A stretch of 64,000 nt of DNA from Adiantum capillus-veneris (GCA_014529385.2 CM043958.1:153475293-153539292), one strand, 5' to 3'. Counted from the first letter of the stretch, positions 41,076 through 53,859 are shown. The notes: a model not told the origin generated them from the sequence alone. Translations and numbers: made by a program.

Positions 41076-42155
41076 CTAGCCAAAATGAGCTGCCAATGCA
41101 CATAGAAAACGCACAGTAGTCATACGATAAGTGGGAGCAAAAGTATCTTCATAATCTATGCCTTTTTGCTGTGCATAACCCTTTGCAACAAGTCGAGCCT
41201 TATGGCGATCAATCTCACCATCCGGCTTGCGTTTCAACTTGTAAACCCACTTCGTACCAATGGCCTTTTTGCCAGGAGGCAAATCACATAAAGTCCATGT
41301 GTCATTTTCTATAAGTGCATCATATTCTGATTGCATGGCAGCTATCCAATTTTCTGAATTCTGTGCTTCATCAAAAGATAGAGGCTCCTCAACATCATGT
41401 AAACTAGACACAGCCAAAGCATAACAATCTGATGCATAAGATGCATGGCGAGAGCCTGAACGTGTACGACTAGACAAAGGTGCATCCAATTTACTGTCAC
41501 GCAAAGTGTGCACCAGCCATTTTGGCATACCTCTAGCCTGCTCATTTTCAACCCTTTCTTCATCAAGTACATCATGTACATCTGCATCAATAATAGGTTG
41601 ATCTAAAAAAAATTCAGAAACCCCCATAGGCTGTACATTTGCCTCATTGGAACTTTCATTCGTATTTCCACCACTGAAAAGAGGCAACAAAGTGTCATAA
41701 ATGTCCTGTGAGCTTACATTACTGTCTCTAGTACATGACAGCAAGGGCTGAACAGAATCTTCCACGAACACTACATCCCGAGAAACCAGAATATGTTTTG
41801 TTTGCAGATGATACAACCTGTAACCTTTGCTTTCAGCACTATAACCAACAAAAATACATTTGACAGCCTTATCATCCAATTTTCTGCGCTGCACTTGTGG
41901 CACCAAAGCATATGCCAAACAGCCAAAAACACGCATGTGCTCAATAGAAGGCTTTCTATCATGCCATGCTTCATATGGAGTAATAGACTGCAAAGCTTTC
42001 GTAGGACACCTGTTAAGTACATAAGTGGCACACATGATGGCCTCAAGCCAAAAAGAATGCGGCAAAGCTTGACTTTTGACCATACATTGTGCCATTTCTG
42101 TTAGTGACCTGTTTTTCCTCTTAGCAACACCATTTTGCTGAGGTGTATAAGGCAC
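41076..42155 (-). CDS. Copia I integrase C-terminus and RT N-terminus
   Basis: A 359-codon open frame, the longest of element I. It begins in the integrase core (PYTPQQNGVAKRKNRSLTEM, with Lys-Arg in place of E), continues VLNRCPTKALQSITPYEAW and HMRVFGCLAYALVPQVQRR. A less conserved linker leads to the RT start NDTWTLCDLPPGKKAIGTK and ARLVAKGYAQQKGIDYEDT. Overlap with the next frame (42101-42155) marks a frameshift. Confidence 0.88.
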   Translation of the reverse strand: MPYTPQQNGVAKRKNRSLTEMAQCMVKSQALPHSFWLEAIMCATYVLNRCPTKALQSITPYEAWHDRKPSIEHMRVFGCLAYALVPQVQRRKLDDKAVKCIFVGYSAESKGYRLYHLQTKHILVSRDVVFVEDSVQPLLSCTRDSNVSSQDIYDTLLPLFSGGNTNESSNEANVQPMGVSEFFLDQPIIDADVHDVLDEERVENEQARGMPKWLVHTLRDSKLDAPLSSRTRSGSRHASYASDCYALAVSSLHDVEEPLSFDEAQNSENWIAAMQSEYDALIENDTWTLCDLPPGKKAIGTKWVYKLKRKPDGEIDRHKARLVAKGYAQQKGIDYEDTFAPTYRMTTVRFLCALAAHFG

Positions 42156-43477
42156 TGTACATTGTGTTTTATCCCACGACTAGCCAGAAATGCATTAAAT
42201 TCATGAGACATATACTCCCCCCCTCGATCGGAACGGAGGGTGCCCATAGTACATTTTGAGACATTTTCAGCCATAGCCAGAAATTGTTTGAAGCACATAA
42301 AAACTTCAGACTTCGCTTTAAGCGGAAATACCCATGCATGCCTGGAGTAATCATCAATGAAAGTCACAAAGTACAGGTAATTGCCCAAGGACGGAGTTTG
42401 CATGGGCCCACAAACATCACTATGCACAAGCTGCAACCTGCATGTGGCCCGAACTGAACCATCCTTTGGAAACTTAGAACGCTGCATCTTACCCAAAATA
42501 CAGCCTTCACAAACATGTTTGACAGGTGCTTCAAGAGGTGGCAAAGAAGCAACCATGTCAGATTTCTGCAAACGCAGCAAAGTGGCAAAATTCAGATGAC
42601 CAAAACTTGCATGCCAAAGTTTTGCATCTGAAATAGCCCTTGAATCTGCAACAGCATTTGCAAAGTTTTGTCCACACTTGTTATACAAAGTGAGCTTATA
42701 CAGCCCATGGCACAAAAGGCCAGATGCAACAATTTCATCACCAAAACTGAGATCATGAACTGTACATCTGTCATCCACAAATTTGACTACAAGTCCAAGT
42801 CTAGCAAGTGCGGATACAGACAAGAGATTCTTCTTGATCCCAGGTACATACAGTGCATCAACAAGTGTGAAGGAACTGCCATCAACAGTAGTGAGCACAA
42901 TCTTTCCAACTCCCTGAACTGGATAAGAGGCGTTGTTGGCACAAGTGACTGAATTCCCATGAGGGACAGACTCGAGAGAGGTAAACAATTCACGATGTGA
43001 GGTAATGTGCTTTGTAGCACCACTGTCAAAATACCACACATGTGAATCTGCAGCAACTGACAAGCATGCATCATGGACAACAGGATTGTAAGTGCACTCT
43101 GCGCTAAACGCCCATTCTGCATCAACATCAGCAACACGGTCTCCTTTCACAGAAGATTCAACAATGGATGCATTTGTAGTGGAACCAGCATTTGCAGTGG
43201 AACCACCCTCTTTCTTCTTAGCCTCTTTGGCCTTCAACTTAGGACACGACTTGATCAAGTGATCATTGGCTTTACAATAATGGCAACGCATCTTCTTTTT
43301 GCCCTTATCACCAGAATTGCCAGACGAAGTGCTGCTAGCAGAAGCATTAGGAACATAATTTTTGCCACTCGCAGCAGAACCATAAGAAGTGGCTGCATTA
43401 CTGTTACTACCCTTTCTTTGAGAAGCAATAAAAGCTTGTTCAACTGCACGCTGTCTAGTCCTGTTTTTTCTGGACAG
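42101..43477 (-). pseudogene. Copia I zinc knuckle, protease and integrase core
   Basis: Frame 42101-43291 starts with the knuckle CHYCKANDHLIKSCP. Protease: YFDSGATKHITS (about 43015-43045), DSGA catalytic motif intact. GAG-pre-integrase: KLWHASFGHLNFATLL. Integrase: HVCEGCILGKMQRSKFP, LVHSDVCGPMQTPSLGN, FIDDYSRHAWVFPLK and RSDRGGEYMSHEFN. Upstream, a basic linker (RTRQRAVEQAFIASQRKG) connects to gag in another reading. Confidence 0.88.
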
Positions 43478-44134
43478 TCACTCTTGCAACAGCAATGTGC
43501 ATAATGCATCAAACTTGACAACTTCAGGATTTCCTTGGGTCATCAGTCTCCAAGTACTAGCAAAAGTCTGGTAGGAATCTGGTAAGGCATCAAGAACAGT
43601 CTGCACTAGGGAACTGTCTGAAATGGCTTCACCTGCAGAAATGAGTTGCTCATTGATATCCTTGACACTAGCAAGGAAAGTGTCCATATCATCTTCCTCA
43701 TGCATAATCTTCGACTCCAGCTCTTTACGCAACAAAGCAATTTTAGCCTCATTGCGGCTTGCATAAAGACCTGCTAAAATATCCCAAGCCTGTTTTGTAG
43801 ATTTTGCTAAACGGATGTGAGGAACAATGGTGCGCTTCACAGACAACGCAATCAATGCATGAGCCTAAGCATCCTTAACATCCCAACGAGCTTGTTCTGC
43901 CGTAGGCAAAACAACTCTAACAGCTGCAATCCTTGCAGCAAGACCCGCAACATCCTCAACATCGCCTACATCCTCAGAACCAAGACGTACATCAATGCCC
44001 TGCACAATGTTCCAGACATCCTTTGACAAAAGAACATGTTGCATCATATAAGCCCACATAGGGTAGTTGTCCCCATCCAACCTGTCCTCAGCAGCAAACA
44101 TCTTGAACACATCTGTGTTGTTGTTGTCAGCCAT
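43478..44134 (-). pseudogene. Copia I gag with in-frame TAG at codon 90
   Basis: Start Met at 44134 (MADNNNTDVFKMFAAEDRL). The first segment ends at a TAG (plus-strand 43865-43867) in KDA*AHALIALSVKRT. The second segment (43855-43478) is the UBN2 domain: AWDILAGLYASRNEAKIALL and SLVQTVLDALPDSYQTF, then a TGA in LLLQE*LSRKNR. The same TAG at codon 90 occurs in copia J; the TGA does not. Confidence 0.88.
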
Positions 44135-44482
44135 GGTAAATGCTGCACTTGATGTGAAAACTGCCCGAAAATAGGAGAAATGGAGCGGGAACAACCTATG
44201 CTATATAGCAAAAACCGTAGAAGACTATAAGGCACCTGTTATGCAGAAAACGGCACTGACAGAAATTCTGCACAAAATGACGAAATAGCCTGTGCAGTAC
44301 TGCTTGTAGTGGAAACGGAGGCTGAAATGAGCCCAAATCAAAATTCTGAGCAGACCAAGCTCTTCGAGCTTACCCAAAAAATTTGTCGACCTGCGAACGC
44401 CTGCCAAAGCTCACTGAAATCGGAGAAAGTGAGCAGGCGTGTGCTGGAGCAGCTGGCGACTAAGCCCGGGAGGACGTGACCT
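44135..44482 (-). other. Copia I 5' leader
   Basis: Untranslated region, aligned with 60805-61148 of copia J throughout. Confidence 0.75.
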
Positions 44483-44495
44483 GCTCTAATACCAA
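44483..44495 (-). promoter_or_regulatory. Primer-binding site of copia I
   Basis: On minus TTGGTATTAGAGC: one change (C to T) from the initiator-Met tRNA complement found in copia J. Confidence 0.85.
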
Positions 44496-44496
44496 T

Positions 44497-44723
44497 TGTT
44501 GGAATTAGGGTTGCAGAGAAACACACACAGCTTGGAGAAGAGGAAGGAAGCTCAAGGCACACAATAGAGAGTGTGTTACTTAGTGTGCAATGGAAAGATA
44601 GATAGCCCTAGAGTGATGGGCGTATATACAATGCACGGGGGAAAAAACCTCCTAAAGAGGAAAAAAATGCCCCGGCGGTCCTAGTGTGTTCACACACATC
44701 ACTACCACATGTATATGGTAACA
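44497..44723 (-). repeat. Copia I 5' LTR
   Basis: 227 bp, the same length as the 5' LTR of J (60564-60790), reversed. Its outer end CATGTATATGGTAACA is followed by TATGGTAACA, a short echo of the LTR end, and then module X copy 2. Confidence 0.92.
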
Positions 44724-44734
44724 TATGGTAACAT

Positions 44735-46234
44735 AAGTATGCCAATACCCAAGCTTGTTCTTGTCAATGTATTAATCTTGTGTCGGTTTTTCATAACCTA
44801 TTGCATACACTACTTATACGCATGTGGAGCTTCCTCTCTTTGTAACTGTATGTGAGATTCTCTACTGCTAATCTATGCATGTATATGTATGCGTAAATTG
44901 ACTATTTTTCATGTGCATCCGTTACTTTATGGACTTCGTGAACGTACATAGGTCTTAATTTTACGGCATAAAGAAAAATAGCTAGCTTATGTTATATGAT
45001 AGCTTAGTGTCCCATTTTTTTCTATGTGTACATACATCTGAGCACACCCTTCATGTGCTTCTGCGAGTGAATGGTGTTTCGAGATAGTGTATTGACATAC
45101 GCTACGAGAACCTGTTGTGTGTGTGTAACAAGTACTTTAATAGTTGATTTGTATACAACTTAAAAAGCCATTAAAAAAACGTTAATACCTTCTTCTGTTT
45201 ATGTATTTTCCTGCAGTCCGTCGGCTTGAGAATTGCGCCGTTGTGTGTGTGATAAGGAAGCCTCTTGTGGCTTGATGCCTTATCAGTTTCGTACGGCAGC
45301 TGCGCTCACCTTCCTTGCGCCATTGTGGGTGTGTGTGTCGTGAGTTACCGCCCAATTGCCTATGGCAATTGCACCACGTGTGTGGGTGTGTGTGTGTGTC
45401 AAGTGTGTGCTTCAAAATCCCTACGCTCTCTGTGTGTGCTCAATAGATACCTCAACACTGTGTGTGTGGTGGCGAGCCTTGCGCTGCTTTTGTTTTATAA
45501 GGGGCTCTGAGCCATGTGGTGCCTTAAAGGCCTAACCTTTGAGTGCCTTAAAGCCTTCAGCAGCCTAACATGCGAACGTTGGCATTCGGCGCCTCCAGCA
45601 ATGCAATTGGATTTTTTTAGAGGGTATATAGAGTGCTTACTTTAGAGGGTATGCAAAGTGCTTATTTTAGGCCTTTTTAATATTAAAATCTTATCTTCCT
45701 TGTAGATATTGGCAAGTTTATTACTTGATATAGGAAAAAGTAAAACCATTGTTGTACGTAAGCCAATTATCAGAAAAATGAACCCTTTAAACAATATCTT
45801 GTAACTGTGTAGGTATTACCCTTGGGTCCGTGTACCCATTTATTTTGTGAATAAAAACCAATTACCTGGATTTTGTAAGACTTTCTATACTCAATGCCAG
45901 TGAAACCCTAATTAATTCAAGGTATACATGCTTTTGGAAAATTCCAAAACAAGTTACGGGCTTGGCTTGTCTATGCCAGAAAATACAAATGAACGATAAA
46001 AAAGGAAGGGGTTCTTTGGCTTTGAAATCCATCATCACGTCCTGCTTTGGAGGCATCCGTCCTTCTATCACTCTTCTGCCAATGATGTTGTCGCCTAGGT
46101 CATGTTTCGTAAAAGCTTGTTGAAAAAACTGCTTCTTTTTCCAATGGTACTATGTAAGCATGTGTTTGTTGTGTGGTTGTGTGTCCATAATATCACCACG
46201 GAGTGTTGTCAGCATGCATCCTGTGTTCCATATA
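44735..46234. repeat. Module X, copy 2
   Basis: Matches 34476-35993. Several short frames are shadows of GT-rich tracts. It begins right after the copia I LTR and ends at the GT run where copy 1 has PLE-1. Confidence 0.88.
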
Positions 46235-46938
<704 letters not shown>

Positions 46939-47383
46939 TGTTATGAATATTGGATCATGCGTTTAATATTTGTGTGCATGTGTATTTGCAGATTGTAATG
47001 GCTTATGCTAAGGTTTACATTATTTGATCTCCACCGTCAGATCAAGGATCAAGGATCAATGGTTGTAAATAGGATCACTCTCTTTACCTCTCTTTAGGAA
47101 ATCTTCCTTTGTTTTATGTAAAGAGATCTCTATATTTGTACTCTTTTGATTAATATAAAGAGGTCTCGTGAGGGGGTATGCTCAAGTCAGTTGGCCCATG
47201 CACTCGTGCGAGGGGGAGTAGCCTTCACCCCCATCTGATGTCGTTCTTCTCTCTCCCTACTCTCACTCTCCCTCTCTCTCATGCGTAGCATCCTCACTCT
47301 CGAGGAGTGCGCACACACAACACATGAACAGATCGTCCCTCTTGCATGCGCATCCGTGCTCACCCGCGTGCGTGCCTGCAACT
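46939..47383 (+). repeat. Element L 5' LTR
   Basis: TGTTATGAATATTGG to GCCTGCAACT (CT where the 3' LTR has CA). Contains a TATAAAG box at 47154-47160 and a pyrimidine-rich tract near 47246-47280. Confidence 0.88.
47152..47160 (+). promoter_or_regulatory. TATA box of element L LTR
   Basis: AATATAAAG, conserved at 50835-50843 and in the truncated LTR near 33197. In an LTR this would set the transcription start about 30 bp downstream, in the GAGGGGGTATGC area. Confidence 0.5.
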
Positions 47384-47384
47384 G

Positions 47385-47396
47385 TGGTATCAGAGC
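47385..47396 (+). promoter_or_regulatory. Primer-binding site of element L
   Basis: TGGTATCAGAGC, one base after the 5' LTR; perfect match to the initiator-Met tRNA complement. Confidence 0.92.
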
Positions 47397-50300
47397 TATG
47401 GTTACGCTCCATGGACACATCAAACGGAGGAGCTAAGTTTTCATATCATGATCCTGTTTAAACTATCAATTGTGTTGTTAATCATGTTTGTTTAGACTAA
47501 TCACTCTGTTATGCGTGTTGATCACAGAGGAGATAACAAAATCTTGCTTTAGATAGGATTCGAACCCATATATTGCTTCCTCCTTAACAACATGGTTGAG
47601 GAACACCACGAGTAGCAGCTCTCTCTTTGCAATAACATCCAAGCTTGGAGTCTTCTATTGACATGCAAGCCTCCTTCTACACAACATCTGCATATGCATA
47701 CCAGATAAGTGCAATTTACTTATTTTTAAAATTATAATTAAAGTCCTAATTATTTAATTACTCGCTAATTGTCTTAATTTGATGCTAATCGACCATGAAG
47801 AAAGCTTGTGCATACAAAGCTTGAAGCTGCCTACACTACACATGTGCAAGATGATTCCACATCTTTAAGAAAAGAACTTCTACATGGTCAACAAAGTTTC
47901 CTACAGTCATATGAGCACTCTTTTACGGACGACAAGCACCTTTCCACTCAAATGGCTCCTATACTACGGCTACATATGGCTCATTCCTGGACTTGTTGAA
48001 TCCCCAAAATAGGTATGGTGGTTTCCTAAATTTGTCACAATGAGAAAAAGGGACGACCCGACTTTTACTATGAACAGGTATGGGTTTCTTCTTAAATTTT
48101 ACTTGGTTGTATTACTAATCATGGGATTACAATCTCCTATGATGTGATGCTACTTGATTAAGAAAAATTTAGATGCATCCACCCGCCTTCCTCTGTCTTA
48201 ACTCATAACAAAGCAGGCTTTCCTCCTATGGTAACCCTCTTGCCTTTCTGCAAAATCACCTCCAATAAGTCTCCTGAACCAGGCACACAAAGCTTGCAGT
48301 AGTGCACTTGTGCTTTTGAGCTATCAAGCATATTGTTGAAGATGGGGATTTGGTATTAGCATTACATACTCTAATTCTGGAATACATCACTTCGGTGTTA
48401 TTTGACGTGCATCCGTTTCTCTTACACATCACATACACCCACACACAAGAAATTGAATTAGTACACCAGGATTCCTGCATGCAAGCACATGCACATCAAG
48501 TGGAGATTGTTTAGCTCGCACGAACACCTTTATGCTATTTTGTGACTGATCATTCCTTGCAGCTAGCTATGCAAAGCTCTAATTCTCAAGATCCTATTTA
48601 CAAAAAAATGGGTAACTTATGCAATTTATGGATTTTTATGATGAAGCTAGAGAAGTGTGCTAATGTCGTTTGTTTGAGGACAGTTCATTTGAGTTCATGT
48701 CTACAAGCATATTGTTGTAGGCAGTAACTTTTGCTCTCTACTCTTAATCATTTTAGTGCTAAACAAGTAGACATACGGCCTTTATAGATATATATGTCGT
48801 CTTTCTCATAGAATAGTCATTTGCACCTACATTGGGATTGTTTACAAGTCTTAATCTAGGATTGAATCTTACAATCATTTTTTAATCCATCTTTGCATGC
48901 ATCAACATAATTATGCATCTAGCAAATAGAATAAGGCATGCTTTATGGAACATGCAATGTGCAGATAAGTCCTGTTAAATAGTGTGTATTGAAAGTAACC
49001 ATCTCTTCTTGTATCTTCTCTTAGCTTGTTACAAATTGTTCTGCTTGCCTTGATTAGGATGTGAACTGTGAATTTCAAGCTCTCTTACCTTAATGTTTTC
49101 TTCTGTTTTGCTTGCAATGTATATAATGGTTCAAAAGGATGTGAATTGGAAGCTCTCTTACCTTTCTCCACATTTCAGTAAAGGCATCATTTAATTTCAG
49201 GGATTGACAGTTAATTTAAAATTCATCACACACACAAAACTACCACACATAAGATTAGGTGAGTTTTATACAGATTCATAACCAAAAAGACACTCATTCT
49301 CCACTGAAATAATAACTTATTTGATTGTTTACTACTGTACCATAAGCAGGGTAAACTAGCATTTGTTCTAGGCACCTCTCATGCTCACAAATATTTTGAG
49401 TCCGTAGATCTTTGACAAATACATTAAGCTATTCTGTTGCAAGTGTGTGGACTCTCTGTGCCATTAATGCCTTTGGAGTTGGTCCATCTATTGGTGCAAT
49501 TTTGTTGGACTATTTCTTTGTATTGCCTAACAAAAGCTTGACATCTTGAGAGCAATTCTTGATTCTTAGATTTTGTTTACTGAATCTTATGATTTGACAA
49601 GGGTAAGAATGCAAGTTTGATATTTTATTCACTGTTGTCACTGATTGATAAACACACAGAACCCTTTTCACCTTAACAAGAGTTAGTAGAAGGACTATTT
49701 GTCAAGCTCTGTGTAATAGGATTAGTTTCAATAAACATAAACGCATGTTACTCATTTTAATACAAGTCACATATAGGTGGTACTTGTACATACTAGCATC
49801 TCTAAGTCCCACTTTACAAGCACTTGATTTTTGCATACCACAATCACAGTAATGCATTTAGGCATGACAAGGCACCTTTAGGCAATGCCTAGCATCAACT
49901 TTGGTAGAATGATTTGATTGTCAGTAAATGGAATGGAATACAATTATGACTGGACTTGATTGGTACATTGGTTGGTTCTAATGGATAGGCAGGTCTCTCC
50001 GTTATGCAAGTGATATGGAAATTATTGTTGTTATCTACATGTGTGTTAGCGTTTCTACGCCTAGTGAGGCAGGACTCTCCATGATATTTACATGTGGAAC
50101 TGGCCCACCCCATATTACTTTTCTATTGTTATGAACAACTGAGGTCAGTTGCTTTTGGTACCCCGGGGCATGTGATGTAATGGATTTGATGATGGGCATG
50201 TGATGTAATGGATTTCATGATGGGCATGTGATAAAATGGATTTCATGACGAGTATGTGATGGATCGGATTTTATGATGGGTATGTTATGGGATAGAAGTG

Positions 50301-50622
50301 ATCATGCTTTTATGTGTATCATGTGTCTGTGATGTAGCAGGTCAAGGGAGCTAGGAGTGGGCAAGATGCTAGTATTATTATCTAGTGACCGAGATGCTAG
50401 TAGCTAGTAGCCAGTGACAATGCATATAATGAAAATACATATAATGCATGTTGAAATACTCTTAGAGTATTAATGTTGCTAATGTATATTTTGACAGTTC
50501 TAACAGGTGTCAAGGACCGACAAATAATTTTTATATCTAACTACTTTACTGTGCTTTCTGTCAAGTTGCAGATAACTATCTAACAAGCAACTGAGGACAA
50601 TTGCTTTTTCAACCTGGGAGTA
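47397..50622 (+). other. Element L internal region
   Basis: No domain-bearing frames; the longest are under 80 codons and scattered. Two features stand out: a short tandem array at 50168-50290 and the box CAACTGAGGACAATTGCTTT at 50589-50608 just before the 3' LTR, with a variant at 50138. The final CCTGGGAGTA acts as the polypurine tract candidate. Confidence 0.65.
50168..50290 (+). repeat. ~28-bp tandem repeat in element L
   Basis: Four imperfect units of GGCATGTGATGTAATGGATT followed by T(T/C)ATGATG. Units drift (GTATGTGATGGATCGG in the last). Confidence 0.8.
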
Positions 50623-51066
50623 TGTTATGAATATTGGATCATGCATTTAATATTTGTGTGTATGTGTATTTGCAGATTGTAATGGCTTATGCTAAGGTTT
50701 ATAGTATTTGATCTCCACCGTAAGGTCAAGGATCAAGGATCAATGGTTGTAAATAGGATCACTCTCTTTACCTCTCTTTAGGAAATCTCCCTTTGTTTAT
50801 GTAAAGAGATCTCTATCTTTGTACTCTTTTGATTAATATAAAGAGGTCTCGTGTGAGGGTATGCTCGGGTCAGTTGGCCCATGCACTCCTGCGAGGGGGA
50901 GTAGGCTTCACCCCCATCTAATGTCGTTCTTCTCTCTCTCTACGCTCACTCTCCCTCTCTCTCATGCATAGCATCCTCACTCTCGAGGAGTGCGCACACA
51001 CAACACATGAACAGATCGTCCCTCTTGCATGTGCATCCGTGCTCACCCGCATCCGTGCTTGCAACA
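50623..51066 (+). repeat. Element L 3' LTR
   Basis: 444 bp, TGTTATGAATATTGG to GCTTGCAACA, aligned end to end with 46939-47383. Confidence 0.9.
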
Positions 51067-53738
51067 GCTAAGACTACAAAACTTACTTGAAAAATAGTGA
51101 ACATGGGCACCTCAATGGGTCGAGCAGACGTGCTACCTCCCGTTGTTACGATGAGTGTGTGTGCACATGAGAGACACGTCTTTGGGATCGTGGCTAGCTC
51201 GCTGCCAATGCGGAGGGGGGGGGTGTTTTAGTTATTGACTTATATTACCCATAGACGAACATATACATGTTCAAAGACCAAGGTACCCATATAAATACAA
51301 GGTTATTGTACAAAATAAACTTAGATAGCATGATTTTGTACAAATGAATAACACATAAGCTTGGTACAAGTCACCATCCTAAAAGGTATAAATCCTTCAT
51401 ACACTTCGAACCAACAGCCAATCTTCCAAACAGTAAAGGAACCAAAAAGCTGAACCAAAGATAGTAGCCCTTACTTGCACCCATAGAAACAACACAACAT
51501 TCTGTTAGCATTGGCTCTATATGTAGGTGATGCACGGGCATCCTAGTTATTATCCATGTCACAAAGGTACAACTTTTTTGTGCAAGTAAACTATCATTGA
51601 AAGATAATTTTCAAAGAGGCTTTGGTAGCCAATTACATCATTAGAAACTATTGAAGCATAGTTACCTACAAACTGCCACTGAGTAGCATTAGAAGAAAAA
51701 TTTGCTAAAGGTCTTTATAATTTATCTCCTTATTCTTGCAAGTTCTAATAAGAAAGGTTCTCTTCCTAGTACACGCCATGTTCTTAGCTGCAAAAGACGC
51801 CACATAATCTGCCCTAGCTGCTTTAAGCTTTGTCGAGATCTACGCCCTTTTGATAGAGATCGACTATAGTACTCACCTAAGCAGTCAGCTTATACCTTGG
51901 TATAACCTGACAACAATAGACAAATCATTTTTGGCTTTATTAGCATCAAATCCGTCATATACACACTCCTGTATACAAGAAAACCATGAGAGGTTCTGCC
52001 ATAATCTTGAGCACCACTAGCCAGAAAACAATCGGATTTCGAGGAACCACGATTCTCACTAATCAGAAGCTATACATAGTAATCACACAATCTAAGGTAA
52101 GATGTAACATGCAGAGACAGTAGTGAACCAACCAATCCAGTTTGAAAGAACGAGAACCCTTAGTCTGGTCCTACCAAAGTGACACCCTCTTACTTCTTGT
52201 TGCCAAGGAAACCAGGAGACAAAGCAAACCTTAAAACACCCAGATCTTTTCAATGATACATATTGTCCGTGTCCAAAATAACTAGATTATGTAATAAACC
52301 ATGTGTTTTATATTCGAAAATAGGATGTAATATTCAAAATATAGGTATTTCTATAGAGTCCTGCAAAGAAAGCATAACCTTATCAACCAGCTATGTACAC
52401 CATTGTATCGGGGAGTCATTAGTTAGCATAATCTCAATAGACATCCGTAAACAAGAACATATGTAACCATATATGAGGAATACATCATCAACCAAGAGAA
52501 CCAAAAGCTTACCTATAATTGCTAAACTAGACGCCTTAAACCAGGTGATTAGTACAAACCTAAGGCAGCCCCATATCAACAACATAACTGGTATTTGAGT
52601 CTTTATACTAGGTTAAGAGAGCCTTAGGTCAACACCCAACTGGAGCAAAAGAGTTTAGTGCAGAACTGATGCCAGCCTAGGAGTAACTGAGTTGTCACAT
52701 CTGCAAACCAACAAAAAGTACACATTTGAAATGAATCTTCTCTGCAAATTAGCCCAAGGTACTCCTTGAAAAACCAACATATGCCAAATCGAACAGACCA
52801 ACCCATGTATTTGAAGCCAGGTTTTCACAACATATTCCTCCATGCATGTAATCATACAAACCAGTGAGAAGTTTTACCATACCAAGAAATCACTTGTACA
52901 ATCCTCAATAAACTATCTACAACCGATATAATCCCCAGCCCCTTAAAGTGGATACTCACATCCATATTCATTTTATCATGAAAAAACACAACTAGACCAG
53001 AGTCGCCCAACAACACAACAAATCCTTGCCATAAGCATATCACAACACATTAAGAAATGTCCTTAAGCTCTCGGTTACCAAGCAAATAGGTATTAACTAC
53101 AAAGATAACCCATCAACCAGAGAACTCCACCCGAAAGAATAAGCCAGAGAATGAACCTCCAAAGCTTGCTACTTATCTTTCCCTTTATGCATATCGTAAC
53201 CCACACAGAGTACACTCACTCAAACAAGTCTACCTCACCACATCAACTATTGTCAGAAAGTACCTAAGCTTGCTAAGTGAGGGAAACCCTCACCTTTAAA
53301 TAGGATTGAATGATCAAGGTTGAAAGTAAACCCCAACTCGTCCGTGCAAATGCAGCTCCACCACACCTCTACTGCCAATGAACTTTGGATGGCATATTGC
53401 ATTGAATGGGGCCATGTGTGATGCCAGCAAAAGCACTCCAAAATAGGGTAGAATCAACCCACTTGCAGATCTAGCACATCATGCGTGACTATGTAGGCAA
53501 GTAAAACCACCAGGTTCGAGAGCCATACTCTATTTCTACAAAGAGTCAAAAGTTAATAACCATTAATGTCAACATTATGTATTACCCAAATAGGACCCAT
53601 ACACATGTGGCCATGAAAAAAGGTATAGGGCTTACTAAAACATCAGTGTAAAAACAAGTTGCATTAGAAGTGAGCTCAACAAGCCCAAGACTTGGCTGTA
53701 TAATAATATAAGCCTATAAATTCTCCTATACAGACATT
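51067..53738. other. Non-coding region with a module Z fragment
   Basis: 51101-51210 repeats the end of module Z (GAACATGGGCACCTC, GAGACACGTCTTTGGGATCG). A poly-G run follows at 51215-51224. From 51240 to 53738 only short minus frames occur (51371-51562, 52391-52855, 53253-53441), with no domain I can name. It may be old, decayed element sequence. Confidence 0.5.
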
Positions 53739-53755
53739 TGTGTGTGTGTGTGTGT
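53739..53755. repeat. (GT)n microsatellite at the PLE-2 3' end
   Basis: A 17-bp GT run, followed on plus by CCACCCATACC and the PLE-2 inverted repeats. It has the same relation to the element as 35994-36041 to PLE-1. Confidence 0.85.
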
Positions 53756-53758
53756 CCA

Positions 53759-53808
53759 CCCATACCCAGACACATACCTAATGAGGCCATAGAACCATTA
53801 GGTATGGG
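53759..53808 (-). other. Overlapping inverted repeats at the PLE-2 3' end
   Basis: ATACCTAATG (53774-53783) pairs perfectly with CATTAGGTAT (53796-53805). CCCATACC (53759-53766) pairs perfectly with GGTATGGG (53801-53808). The two pairings share bases 53801-53805, so they exclude each other. Position and logic are the same as at 36069-36107, though the sequence is different. Confidence 0.85.
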
Positions 53809-53859
53809 CCTACTTCCTTATTAGATTGCAAAGTAAAATAGGATCAATTCTGGTACCTG

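Larger units (their letters stand above)
40179..44723 (-). mobile_element. Ty1/copia element I, lacking its 3' end
   Basis: From right to left: 5' LTR 44497-44723, PBS, leader, gag, zinc knuckle, protease, integrase, RT, RNase H. The RNase H frame stops at SSCEAKYW, joined to module W, so the end of pol, the polypurine tract and the 3' LTR are lost. It is closely related to copia J at 60564, which supplies the missing end. Most domains are readable but at least four frame breaks exist. Confidence 0.9.
46939..51066 (+). mobile_element. Non-coding LTR element L (LARD-like)
   Basis: Two LTRs of about 445 bp, a perfect initiator-Met PBS and a polypurine-like tract frame a 3.2-kb internal region without gag or pol. 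The flanks are ACTAA (46934-46938) and GCTAA (51067-51071); the paralogous flank at 32978-32982 is GCTAA. It is a large retrotransposon derivative that would depend on proteins from elsewhere. Confidence 0.85.

Noticed and set aside
52391-52855. Minus frame containing LLVLLVDDVFLIYG, resembling a copia YVDD box
   Set aside because: No neighbouring RT blocks are present in any frame, so a single VDD-like word is not sufficient.
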